Shown one piece after another: positions 1 to 7,817 of a DNA stretch of 20,076 bases. The translations under genes and the position numbers were made by a program. Every line of letters starts with the position of its first letter. Positions within the stretch are counted from its first letter, which is position 1. Where the stretch lies: contig JAUXAJ010000063.1 in assembly GCA_030620005.1 (NCBI GenBank), positions 1-20,076 on the forward strand, read 5' to 3'. Under the pieces are notes generated by a model. The model worked only from the letters and a program-made list of their open reading frames with translations. It searched no databases and was not told the DNA's origin. The DNA comes from Promethearchaeota archaeon. GTDB lineage: Archaea; Asgardarchaeota; Lokiarchaeia; Sigynarchaeales; SOKP01.

Positions 1-1
1 C

Positions 2-145
2 ATGAACGGAATAAAACTGTGTAGCAACCATTTTCTTGATAAATCTTATGAGGAAGCATACGATTTGGAAAAAGAAGCCTTATTGTGGTTCGAACACGAC
101 GATAAAGAGCAATTTATTAAAGATTTTAGAAAAAAATTTGAATAA
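2..145 (+). CDS. Partial crotonase-family protein, C-terminal end only
   Basis: The frame is open from the window edge to TAA at 143-145 and shows 47 residues. The ATG at position 2 is probably internal, because what remains looks like the last helices of an enoyl-CoA hydratase/isomerase: a SYEEAYDLEKEAL segment, then a DDKEQFIKDF segment ending in basic residues. That matches the usual crotonase tail, where a helix with a YEEAL-like motif is followed by an acidic pair and a final helix. The tail of the complete crotonase at 3657-4481 has the same layout. No catalytic residue lies in the visible part. Two more crotonases follow on the same strand, so a fatty-acyl-CoA or related acyl-CoA cluster is plausible. 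The family call rests on this short tail only. Confidence 0.42.
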   Translation: MNGIKLCSNHFLDKSYEEAYDLEKEALLWFEHDDKEQFIKDFRKKFE

Positions 146-612
146 AATTCTTAGTCAAGAAAGGCTAAATGCAAGGTTAATAAGAATTTAATTACTTAAG
201 GGTTGTTCGAAAATAACTTCCCCTTTTATTAATAAATTAATAAAAAAGCTTTTTGAAAAAAAGCCATTCGACGATTTTGATCGCAAGGATTGTTTCACGA
301 TTCAATGCTTCTTTCACAATAAATAGGAGAATAATATACGGTGAATGGGAGAACAAAGTTGAACGGCTTAATGAAATTTTCTTGTTCCACAATATCTTTT
401 ATACAAAAATTTTTAAATAAAAATTAATTCCGAACAAATCCTGCAGCTTCTCTGATGAAATCATCAGCTTGATTGGAATTGCCAGTATCGTGGATAAAGG
501 CATGGTTCGCGTTTTTGAAGGGAAATTAATAATAACCTTATAAGTATAAAAATCGTAATTTTAAATATATTAATTTTAAATTAACAAAAAAAACAAAAAA
601 TAAATGATCTAA
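146..612. other. Intergenic stretch holding a hydrolase scrap and the 613 gene promoter
   Basis: About 470 bases with no intact gene. The first part (146-420) is AT-rich and I see nothing coding in it. The only protein-like stretch is the minus-strand remnant at 424-525. Before the gene at 613 the sequence is almost pure A/T, with a TATA-like run near 562-571 about 45-50 nt upstream of the ATG. There is no clear Shine-Dalgarno site. Confidence 0.5.
424..525 (-). pseudogene. C-terminal remnant of an alpha/beta hydrolase
   Basis: A minus-strand frame of 33 codons runs between two stop codons and lacks a start. It includes NANHAFIHDTG followed by an amphipathic helix ending EAAGFVRN. This matches the end of dienelactone-hydrolase-like proteins, where the catalytic histidine sits in a GxxHAFxND-type motif before the last helix containing EAA. 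Nothing upstream continues the protein, so this is a decayed fragment. The hydrolase at 613-2436 is on the other strand and is not its continuation. A chance match in a short frame cannot be excluded. Confidence 0.4.
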
Positions 613-2436
613 ATGAAATTTGCTAAAGAAATAAAAAACTTGAAATTGAATAAATATCATCGTTCTTTTCTCGTTCTCATAGTGGTTGTTTTTATCTCAT
701 CCATGACCGCTTTCTTCTTTCAAAATGACTTCGGGAGGATCGATGTTAAAACCATAAAAATCGTCGATGAAAACGGAAACACCATAACTGGTAAGTTATA
801 TAGACCAATTCACGCCACTGAAGACAATCCGCTTCCAGGAGTGCTTTTACTTCACGGTTTAAATAACGACATGGATACGGAAGGAGGGGCGGCTTTAGAA
901 CTTGCTCGACGGGGTTTTGTCGCACTGGCACTTTCGCAGCTTGGACACGGTGATTCTGTCAGTTATGGACAACCTTCGGGAATGGACTTATTGGCCGGAG
1001 ACACCGGTGCAATGGGCGCAAACGAAGCGTATCATTACCTTCAAAACTTACCTTTTGTCAACGCCCGAAGAACAGGTTTGGTGGGTCATTCAATGGGTGG
1101 TGGAAATGCAATTTCGGTCGCGTTAGCAAATCCCAACCATTGGGCAATTGTCATTCAAGCGGGTGGACCTCAAAATTTGAAAGGATTAGGAGGAACTTTG
1201 CACAATTACCTTCAAATATGGCCGCGTTACGAAGAATTTGTCCCAGAAAGTAGGGACGATTTCATTTCCGAAGGATTAGCTCAAATTGAGGAAAATACCG
1301 GCGAAACAGCAGTGCTCGAAAAGATTTACGGTAGTTTCTCTAAAGGAACTGCTCAAAAATATACGTTAATTGAAAGCACGCATCCAGGAGAGACTTGGAA
1401 CTCAATAAGCATATCTGAAACGTGTGACTGGATGGTTCGGGCTTTAAAAGGTGGAACAAGTGATTCTGGAGCACCAATCGCTACACAACAAACATATCAA
1501 TTGAAAGACGCTTTCATGGTGATAGCTTTAGTCGCTGCTGTCCTTTCCACGCTTCCTCTAGCGAGCATTTTATTAAAGAAAGAAGCGTTCAAAGATATCG
1601 TTCAACCCATTCCAGAACGAGTCTTTAACGAAGGTCGTTCTTGGTGGAAAGCAGCAAGCATTAATTCTGCTATTGGAGGAATCTCATTCATAATATTACC
1701 GATGCTTGGCTTGATAATTGGGCTCTTAATGCCATTATTCATGCTTAAAACGGCAAATGGTGCGTTATTCTGGCTGTTGATAAACGCGCTGATCTGTTGG
1801 ATTCTTTTTAAAAGATGGTACAAAAAAACGAAGGAAACGGATAAGATCACTGCTTTCGATGTAGGGGTTTCTTTTGACGTTGAAAAGAAGGTATACGATC
1901 GTGAAATCTTGCTCAAGACGGTTGTTTTAGCAGGAATATTGTTTTTCTATTTATACACGATCGTAAGCATATCTCAATCAATATTAGACATTGAATTTCG
2001 CTATAACTGGGCCGTATTAAAAATGTTTAACGGAATTCGGCTTGGTCAATTCCTATTATATCTATTGCCAATACTACCATTTTTCTTGATAAATGGTGGG
2101 GTTTTCTTGTTCGGTCAAATCCGCCAAAAAGAATACGAATCTTCTACAAAAACTTTCGTTATTTGGTGGATAAAAATAGTGTTTGCCATGGAATTTGGTC
2201 TATTTGTAGTCTTTCTCGTCAATTATGTTCCAATGTTGTTTGGTACAGCTGCAATTTTTGGCAACATGTATATAGTGCTATACATGATATTTGCCATGCA
2301 AGTATTACCCCAGTTTGCCCTGATTTTTTTTCTAATGACTTATTTTTACAGGAAAACAGGAAAAATCTATCTTGGTGCGTTCATGGCTACAATCCTAACA
2401 ACTTGGATAATGGCCGTGAGTTCCGTATGTGCTTAA
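613..2436 (+). CDS. Membrane-anchored alpha/beta hydrolase with C-terminal polytopic domain
   Basis: A 607-residue protein. Residues 18-36 are a signal anchor. Residues 45-280 are an alpha/beta hydrolase: an HG oxyanion motif at 81-82, the nucleophile elbow GHSMGG with Ser160, and a likely catalytic His257 in ESTHPG. I cannot assign the acid residue with confidence. From about residue 300 the protein is strongly hydrophobic, with about seven or eight predicted membrane segments (about 301-320, 350-376, 384-399, 433-456, 477-500, 515-545, 549-577, 583-604). The hydrolase domain is therefore probably held on the outer face next to a membrane domain of unknown role. The substrate is not evident. 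It is probably transcribed alone, since a hairpin terminator follows at 2472. The start is the first ATG after an A/T-rich promoter-like stretch, with no SD. Confidence 0.85.
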   Translation: MKFAKEIKNLKLNKYHRSFLVLIVVVFISSMTAFFFQNDFGRIDVKTIKIVDENGNTITGKLYRPIHATEDNPLPGVLLLHGLNNDMDTEGGAALELARRGFVALALSQLGHGDSVSYGQPSGMDLLAGDTGAMGANEAYHYLQNLPFVNARRTGLVGHSMGGGNAISVALANPNHWAIVIQAGGPQNLKGLGGTLHNYLQIWPRYEEFVPESRDDFISEGLAQIEENTGETAVLEKIYGSFSKGTAQKYTLIESTHPGETWNSISISETCDWMVRALKGGTSDSGAPIATQQTYQLKDAFMVIALVAAVLSTLPLASILLKKEAFKDIVQPIPERVFNEGRSWWKAASINSAIGGISFIILPMLGLIIGLLMPLFMLKTANGALFWLLINALICWILFKRWYKKTKETDKITAFDVGVSFDVEKKVYDREILLKTVVLAGILFFYLYTIVSISQSILDIEFRYNWAVLKMFNGIRLGQFLLYLLPILPFFLINGGVFLFGQIRQKEYESSTKTFVIWWIKIVFAMEFGLFVVFLVNYVPMLFGTAAIFGNMYIVLYMIFAMQVLPQFALIFFLMTYFYRKTGKIYLGAFMATILTTWIMAVSSVCA

Positions 2437-2471
2437 CGAAAACAATTAATAGTTATTATCAACTAACAAAC

Positions 2472-2512
2472 CCTCACGATTAGTGAGGTATTTTTTTTAT
2501 TTTTTTTTTTTT
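2472..2512 (+). terminator. Hairpin plus T-tract terminator
   Basis: A perfect 6-bp stem, CCTCAC/GTGAGG, with a 5-nt loop (2472-2488) is followed by a nearly unbroken T run (2491-2512). It lies 36 nt after the stop of the hydrolase gene. Long T runs are the main termination signal in archaea; the stem is an extra feature here. Confidence 0.75.
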
Positions 2513-2536
2513 AAAAATCGATAAGGGCTCGAACAC

Positions 2537-2561
2537 GTTGTAAATCGGAAGCAATTACAAC
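2537..2561. repeat. 7-bp inverted repeat upstream of crotonase gene
   Basis: GTTGTAA (2537-2543) and TTACAAC (2555-2561) form a perfect inverted repeat with an 11-nt spacer, about 105-130 nt before the ATG of the crotonase at 2666. It stands out because this short patch is less A/T-rich than its surroundings. It could be an operator for a dimeric regulator or the base of an RNA hairpin. No second copy was noticed in the window. Confidence 0.3.
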
Positions 2562-2665
2562 TTGGAGGCGAAGTGCGCGATTTTATTTATTAAGAAAAAA
2601 TCATTTATACATGCAAAAGATTTTGGAATTAATCAGAAAAAAGTAAAAAAATTAAAAATCACGAA

Positions 2666-3529
2666 ATGAAATATAAAGGATTAAATTTATTAAAAGTTCG
2701 CATTGAGCGCGGAGTGGCGTTTGTAACAATCGATAATCCACCTATCAACGTTTTAAGCACTCAACTACTCATAGAACTTGCCAGATTTGCTCTCGAAGTC
2801 GAGAAAGATGATGATGTAAGGGTCATTGTTTTTGATAGTGCCGATCCTGATTTTTTTATAGCACATTTCGATGTTGTATATTTGAAAAAAGCCCCCAATA
2901 CATCACCGCGTAAGCCTAAAAACCTTACTGGAATGCACCCAATTCTCGAAAAATATCGCACCATGCCCAAGGTATCGATCGCTAAAATCGAAGGTATTTG
3001 TCGTGGCGGTGGCAGTGAATTCGTGTTAGCGCTTGACATGAGATTTGGAGCTGTTGGAAAAACTCTCTTGGCTCAACCGGAAATTTTTATTGGTATTATT
3101 CCTGGTGGTGGTGCTACGCAGAGGCTGCCACGTTTAATAGGACGATCTCGTGCCATGGAAGTCATACTAGGAGGCAGAGATTTTTCAGCTGAATTGGCCG
3201 AACGTTACGGTTATATTAACCGTGCTCTCCCCCCTGAGGAATTGGCACCATTTGTTGAGGACCTTGCTTACCGGATTGTTTCGTTCCCAGCAGAATCGCT
3301 CGCTCTTGCAAAAAAATCGGTTCTTAACGCTGAAAAATTACCTCTAATTGAAGGATTAATCGAAGAAAGTCACATTTTCAATCAATCACTGGTGTTACCG
3401 GTAGCTAAAGAGCGAATGAAAGTGTTTCTTGAATTGGGCGGACAAACACGGGAGATAGAAATAGAATCCTCTTTAAGGGAAAATGAATTTAATGAAAAAC
3501 TTGAGAAATTGCATCGTCAAGAACAATAG
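2666..3529 (+). CDS. Enoyl-CoA hydratase/isomerase family protein (crotonase fold)
   Basis: A 287-residue crotonase, slightly longer than the usual 255-265 because of an acidic C-terminal extension from about residue 255. The CoA and oxyanion region is present as IEGICRGGGSEF (residues 108-119). Both glutamates used for hydration have counterparts: Glu118 in GGGSEF and Glu139 in AQPEIFIGIIPGGG. TQRLPRLIG follows as in true enoyl-CoA hydratases. Hydration of a trans-2-enoyl-CoA is therefore plausible; the chain length is unknown. The start ATG has no SD, and a TATA-like TTTATA lies about 50 nt upstream. A second crotonase follows after 127 nt on the same strand, possibly with its own promoter. 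Related CoA-ester enzymes (isomerase, dehydratase) share these motifs, so the exact reaction is open. Confidence 0.88.
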   Translation: MKYKGLNLLKVRIERGVAFVTIDNPPINVLSTQLLIELARFALEVEKDDDVRVIVFDSADPDFFIAHFDVVYLKKAPNTSPRKPKNLTGMHPILEKYRTMPKVSIAKIEGICRGGGSEFVLALDMRFGAVGKTLLAQPEIFIGIIPGGGATQRLPRLIGRSRAMEVILGGRDFSAELAERYGYINRALPPEELAPFVEDLAYRIVSFPAESLALAKKSVLNAEKLPLIEGLIEESHIFNQSLVLPVAKERMKVFLELGGQTREIEIESSLRENEFNEKLEKLHRQEQ

Positions 3530-3656
3530 GAAACTAATTTTCTCACAATACAAAAATAAACAAAATCTTCCAAAAATAATTCCAATTCAATTCCCATTTT
3601 TTAAGTTGACTAAATTATAGAGAAAAATTCAAAACTCATGAACTATTTCTTTTTTC

Positions 3657-4481
3657 ATGGAGACTAAACAGTTTAAGGACATTTTATTTAAAAAAGAAGA
3701 TAATGGAATTGTAACAGTTACCTTGAATAGACCTGAACGGAAAAACGCGTTATCCGCTTTAACGCTTTTAGAATTGTGGTACGCTATCGACCATGCTGAA
3801 AAGGATAACGATATAAAGGTCATGATCTTGACTGGTTCTGAAGAAGCAAACGCGTTTTGTTCGGGAGGGTATTTCAGTGTGAAAGATGTCAGGAAAGATA
3901 TCCCTCCGGAGCACCTTAAAGAGATAAATTTAAGGGATATGGCCTCTAAAAAGTTGTGTCTTAAATTTTGGGATTTTAAAAAACCAATAGTTTCAGCAAT
4001 TAATGGACTAGCTGTAGGCGGAGGATTTACTTTGCCTATAATTTGTACCGATCTCATATATGCTTCACAAGACGCTTGGTTCGGGCTTTATTTTGTTAAG
4101 CGTGCCGTAATGCCCGATTTTGCAACGACTTATCTCTTACCTTTTTTAATCGGGTTTGCCAAGGCAAAGGAATTGTTTTATTTAGGAGATAAAATAACGG
4201 CTGAAGAAGCTGAAAAACTCGGCTTGATAAATAAAGTTTTACCCAAAGATGAATTGATGCCATACGCAAGAGAGATTGCGTTAAGGTTAATCCCTCCAAA
4301 GGGTCCGAGCTTGTCAATTAAATTAATGAAGAAGACGATTCACGCCTATTTTAGGGACATAATCGAAAAACAACTGGATTTAGAAAATAAAAATTGGGTA
4401 AAAACTATCATTAGCAGCGATTTCAACGAATCTCTAATAGCATTAAAAGAAAGACGAGAGCCAAATTTTAAAGGAAAGTAG
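3657..4481 (+). CDS. Crotonase-family protein lacking both hydratase glutamates
   Basis: A 274-residue crotonase. The N-terminal NRPERKNALS (residues 24-33) and the oxyanion segment NGLAVGGGF (116-124) are typical. The first catalytic Glu is replaced by Thr125 (GGGFTL). The second is also absent: the usual PE..LG.. segment reads YFVKRAVMPDFATTYLL (145-161), with an Asp at 154. Crotonases of this kind are usually isomerases, dehalogenase-like enzymes, or proteins that bind acyl-CoA with other chemistry, so a hydratase label would be unsafe. The ATG at 3638 is out of frame, so 3657 is the start. A TATA-like AATTATAG lies about 40 nt upstream. The C-terminal RREPNF motif is standard for the family. 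Its gene ends 175 nt before the convergent transporter. Confidence 0.85.
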   Translation: METKQFKDILFKKEDNGIVTVTLNRPERKNALSALTLLELWYAIDHAEKDNDIKVMILTGSEEANAFCSGGYFSVKDVRKDIPPEHLKEINLRDMASKKLCLKFWDFKKPIVSAINGLAVGGGFTLPIICTDLIYASQDAWFGLYFVKRAVMPDFATTYLLPFLIGFAKAKELFYLGDKITAEEAEKLGLINKVLPKDELMPYAREIALRLIPPKGPSLSIKLMKKTIHAYFRDIIEKQLDLENKNWVKTIISSDFNESLIALKERREPNFKGK

Positions 4482-4656
4482 TTCGGCGCTTGAAGATGGA
4501 GAGCACGAGAAATATTTGGCGTGAATCTCCCCCACTCTCGAGCGAATCTTGGAGAAAAAAGACATGCTGGAGTGATGGATATTTTTGCACGTCTATAGAT
4601 AATGCTTTTATTAAGATCCTTAGGCAACACATTGAAAACCAAGGTTGAAACATTTG

Positions 4657-6033
4657 TTATTTTAAATTTAATGCGTCTCTTTGATTGACATCAATCATTT
4701 CGTAATCTACTGGGTCAATAGTTCTGAATAGGAAGAAACTGATTGCTAATACGCACGAACATACAACCGACAATATAAAATACATGTCAAAAAATGATAA
4801 AGATGTTGTAGCAAGATACGAAAACAACCAGGTTCCACCTAATAACGTGCCAAAACCTTGTCCCGCGTTCCAAGATGCTATGAGGATTGCATAATAAGTG
4901 CTTATTAGATAAGGGTAGTATTTTTTCGCTACAGAACCTCTAATTGCCATTCCTGATATTAATAACCACGCCTGCATTACCCCGAAAATTATTTGAATGA
5001 GGATTCCTATAACAAGCGCAGGTACAAAACCAGTTATGAACAAGAATGGCACTACGCTTACCAGACAGAAAGGAATATATACAATATATGCAAGCAAAGC
5101 TGTCTTTTTTCGGTTCACATCTGCGTATTTTCCAGTAATGAGCGATCCAATTACAGTTCCAAGTCCGTTAAAAAAGTAGAAAACTGAAGACCACACGAGT
5201 AATTGAATCACACTACCACTCGTTATTGATAATATTGTTGATGACACATTGATTTCTCCAATTGATATCAAAATGACATATGTATTAAAAGTAACTAATA
5301 CACCTCCAGTAAAAGCTGCTGTAAAAGTCCATGAAATAACTTTCCAATTCCTTTTTTTAGTAACTATAGAAGTTAAGTCTCGCCCCATTTTTTCAGTAGA
5401 AATTTCGCTAAGTGAAGGTTCTTCGATGAAATAAGGAAGTATACACGCAGTTAATTCTAATATTCCTGTCAGCAGGAAAAGAATTGGTATTATCCCTAAA
5501 GCCGTAAATATCAAGCCCAACAACAAGCCACCTGCCCCCATCCCGAGTAGAAGGCACGTCCAAGTGAAGCCCTGTATTTTCCCTAATCTTTCTTTCGGCG
5601 TAACATCAAGTATTAACCCGTCAAGCGCTGTGTCGGAAAATGCCGTTCCTAAAGAAGAGAGGAAGTACATTACAGCTACGTAACCATAGATAGAGTCGTC
5701 CTTGGGAAAGTAAGCGGCCACAATGAACCACGAAATAACTCCAAAGACACCAAAACCAACTATGAAAGGGAACCTTCGACCAAATCGTTTCGACCCCCAT
5801 CGGTCGTTTAAAATCCCTACGATTAACTTTATTGACCATGGAATGGTTCCAATGGCTATAATTAATGCTATTTGAGCAATATCGTATTTAGCTCCCAAAG
5901 TCTGTGCAATATAGATAGGAAAGATTAGTGGAGGTATCGCCTGACAAAATCCCTCGATGAGATAAAACCACGCGAAGATATACGTGTATGATTTCTTGTA
6001 CTCAATTATATTTGTACTATTACTATTTTCCAT
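4657..6033 (-). CDS. MFS transporter (GPH / AmpG-like), intact copy
   Basis: A 458-residue integral membrane protein with about twelve hydrophobic segments. The cytoplasmic loop 2-3 motif is DRWGSKRFGRR (77-87). A second conserved stretch, FSDTALDGLILDVTP, resembles the acidic signature of AmpG/PAT-like and GPH-type carriers. The substrate is unknown. It is a close paralog of the divergent plus-strand transporter at 6144-7539, sharing for example the YLIEG/YFIEG, QTLG and GRRFP segments. The ATG at 6033 lies about 25 nt from a TATA box on the same strand and has no SD, which fits a leaderless transcript. This intact copy is the reference that exposes the insertion in its sister gene. Confidence 0.85.
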   Translation of the reverse strand: MENSNSTNIIEYKKSYTYIFAWFYLIEGFCQAIPPLIFPIYIAQTLGAKYDIAQIALIIAIGTIPWSIKLIVGILNDRWGSKRFGRRFPFIVGFGVFGVISWFIVAAYFPKDDSIYGYVAVMYFLSSLGTAFSDTALDGLILDVTPKERLGKIQGFTWTCLLLGMGAGGLLLGLIFTALGIIPILFLLTGILELTACILPYFIEEPSLSEISTEKMGRDLTSIVTKKRNWKVISWTFTAAFTGGVLVTFNTYVILISIGEINVSSTILSITSGSVIQLLVWSSVFYFFNGLGTVIGSLITGKYADVNRKKTALLAYIVYIPFCLVSVVPFLFITGFVPALVIGILIQIIFGVMQAWLLISGMAIRGSVAKKYYPYLISTYYAILIASWNAGQGFGTLLGGTWLFSYLATTSLSFFDMYFILSVVCSCVLAISFFLFRTIDPVDYEMIDVNQRDALNLK

Positions 6034-6055
6034 GAAGAATATTATGAGATATGAC

Positions 6056-6070
6056 TATAAAAAGATTTCA
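6056..6070 (-). promoter_or_regulatory. BRE/TATA promoter for the minus-strand MFS gene
   Basis: On the minus strand, GAAATC (6065-6070) precedes TTTTTATA (6056-6063). The box centre is about 26 nt upstream of the ATG at 6033, the spacing expected if transcription begins at or next to the start codon. Confidence 0.5.
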
Positions 6071-6103
6071 GAAGAAAATTTTTCAAAACATTTTTTCACT
6101 CTT

Positions 6104-6120
6104 GAAAGTAAATATTTATA
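6104..6120 (+). promoter_or_regulatory. BRE/TATA promoter for the plus-strand MFS gene
   Basis: GAAAGTAA (6104-6111) followed by TATTTATA (6113-6120) is centred about 27 nt upstream of ATG 6144. This fits a leaderless transcript and supports 6144, not the internal ATG at 6262, as the true start. The promoter looks intact although the gene is interrupted. Confidence 0.5.
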
Positions 6121-6143
6121 TTATCTTTGAACAAATTATTTTT

Positions 6144-7539
6144 ATGAATTCTAATAAAAATTCATACAAGTATAATAATAAAATTTTTAGTTTTTATTAT
6201 TTCATTGAGGGATACGTGCAGGGGATAAGATAATATTAATCTAATATATCTCCCTAAACCAATGCTTGTTTTCCCTCCATATTTAGCCCAAACTCTAGGT
6301 GGATCTTACGATATAACCCTTTGGTTAATCGTTGTATTCATAGGGAATCTTCCTTGGTCCATAAAATTAATCGTTGGCTTAGCTGGAGATAAATGGGGTT
6401 CTAAAAAATATGGAAGAAGATTTCCGTGGATATCCAGCTTTGGAATATTTGGTGCTATATGGTGGATCGTAATGGCTTTTTATTTACCAACAGACCAGTC
6501 AATATACGTTTACTTTGCTCTATTTTTCTTTTGTACACAATTGGGGGCTGCATTCTCAGACACGGCGCTTGACGGGTTGATTCTTGATGTTACTCCTAAA
6601 AAAGATTTAGGAAAAGTTCAAGGCTTCACTTGGACGTTCATGCTCCTCGGAATGGGTGCTGGTGGAATGCTTCTCGGTTTGATTTTTCTGGCGTTGGAGG
6701 CAATTCCTATACTATTAATCCTTACGGGCATCTTAACGATCGTATCTAGCTTACTTCCAGGTAAAATAAAAGAACCTGCGTTTACAAAACTAGATACAAG
6801 AAAAATGGGGAGTGATTTACTTTCCGTCTTTACTAAACGTAGAAATTACGTTATTTTTATCTTTACATTTTTAGCTGCGATAACAAGTGTAGTCATTTTA
6901 GAATTTTTTAACTACGCAATTTTGATAGCCATAAATGTCATAGATGTACAAGACACAGTATTATCAATTACGAGTGGTGCTGCGGTCGACCTGCTTGGAT
7001 GGAGCTCAGTTTTTTATTTTTGTAATGGTTTGGGAACGGTTATAGGATCGTTAATCTCGGGTAAATTAACTGATAAAAGTCGAAAAAAATCATTAACACT
7101 TTCTTATTTAATATATCTACCTTTTTGCATGATAAGTGTTATACCCTTTTTATTAACGGGCGGATTTATTTTAGCTCTAATATATGGGTTAATTGGTCAA
7201 GTAATATTTGGTACTGTCGAGGGGTGGCGTGTCGTAGTCTCTCAAACGATTAGAGGCGATCTGACTAGAACCCACTATCCTGAGTTAAAAACGACTTACT
7301 ACGCTTTATTGATTTCTATTTCGAATCTTGGTCAAAATTTCGGAAGATTATTTGCGGCGGGGATTTTTTCAGCGCTTGCAGGATTTACGCTTGATTATTA
7401 TTTAATGTATTTCATTCTAGCGATGTTTTGCTCGGGAAATTTAGCCATTAGTTTCTTGTTTTTCAGGAAAATTAATCCAAAAGATTACGAGCTTGGCGAT
7501 GCTACGGAAGAAGGGGCAAAAGAAATATATTTTGCTTGA
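6144..7539 (+). CDS. MFS transporter (GPH / AmpG-like), reading frame split by a 31-nt insert
   Basis: Two frames make one protein. From ATG 6144 the first 28 residues end in FIEGYVQGI at 6227, then stop at TAA 6231-6233. The rest resumes in another frame at CCA 6259, reading PMLVFPPYLAQTLGG, and runs to TGA 7539. The paralog at 4657-6033 reads FCQAIPPLIFPIYIAQTLG across the same point, so the join falls between Ile and Pro with nothing missing. Without the insert the product is 454 residues against 458 in the paralog, with twelve membrane segments and the loop motif DKWGSKKYGRR. The ATG at 6262 would give a 425-residue protein without its first membrane segment and has no SD, so it is a poor start. 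The gene is either a recent pseudogene or an intron-containing gene (see the insert). The downstream frame shows no other damage. Confidence 0.8.
6227..6257 (+). other. 31-nt intron-like insert in the MFS gene
   Basis: Comparison with the paralog defines a 31-nt extra segment (6227-6257; the boundary can slide by 1 nt). It folds as AGAT, a bulged A, ATATTA, loop ATC, TAATAT, ATCT: a 10-bp stem. The exon GGGG (6221-6224) can pair with CCCT inside the insert (6252-6255), a 4-bp helix separated from the stem by the 3-nt bulge ATA (6225-6227). On the other side AAA (6256-6258) is unpaired. Cutting after the second base of each three-base bulge removes exactly 31 nt and joins GGG-ATA-CCA in frame. 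That geometry is that of an archaeal bulge-helix-bulge substrate with a weak outer helix. Pseudogenising insertion or assembly error are the alternatives. Confidence 0.5.
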
Positions 7540-7594
7540 AGATTAGATTTTTCACTGAAAGCCTATATTGAATCGAAAGTTGTAGTTACAATCC

Positions 7595-7616
7595 TTTTTT
7601 TTATTTTTTTATTTTT
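7595..7616 (+). terminator. T-tract terminator after the plus-strand MFS gene
   Basis: Three T runs of 8, 7 and 5, broken by single A residues, begin 55 nt after the MFS stop. No strong stem precedes them. Confidence 0.5.
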
Positions 7617-7670
7617 ATCTATGGTAGTTCTCAAGAGTTCAAGGTTTCAACTTAAGAAGAAATTATCAAA

Positions 7671-7704
7671 ATCTTTAATATCGTTAAATCTTTAGTATCG
7701 TTAA
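7671..7704. repeat. Tandem 17-bp direct repeat upstream of Alba gene
   Basis: ATCTTTAATATCGTTAA (7671-7687) is followed directly by ATCTTTAGTATCGTTAA (7688-7704), with one mismatch in 17. The pair lies just upstream of a TATA candidate and about 115 nt before the Alba start. It could be a double binding site for a regulator, possibly for autoregulation, or a chance small duplication. Confidence 0.55.
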
Positions 7705-7720
7705 GGAACGTTATTTAATG

Positions 7721-7740
7721 GAAACTAACCATATTTATAG
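7721..7740 (+). promoter_or_regulatory. BRE/TATA candidate for the Alba gene
   Basis: GAAACTAACC (7721-7730) precedes ATATTTATAG (7731-7740). Transcription would begin near 7762 and give a leader of about 55 nt. A second TATA-like AATTATAAA at 7783-7791 would start a very short leader instead. I cannot decide between them. Confidence 0.4.
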
Positions 7741-7817
7741 CACGATCTAGAAAAAGAAAAGAATTGAAAGCAGTAAAAAGATAATTATAAACCAAAGAAA
7801 TATACAGTGGAAGGTAC

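Noticed and set aside
4482..4656. Small minus-strand frames between the crotonase and transporter genes
   Set aside because: Translations show no family features and overlap the ends of real genes. The gap is a convergent intergenic region.
6262..7539. A 425-residue transporter starting at ATG 6262
   Set aside because: It would lack the first membrane segment, has no SD or well-placed TATA box, and the missing part is coded just upstream in another frame.
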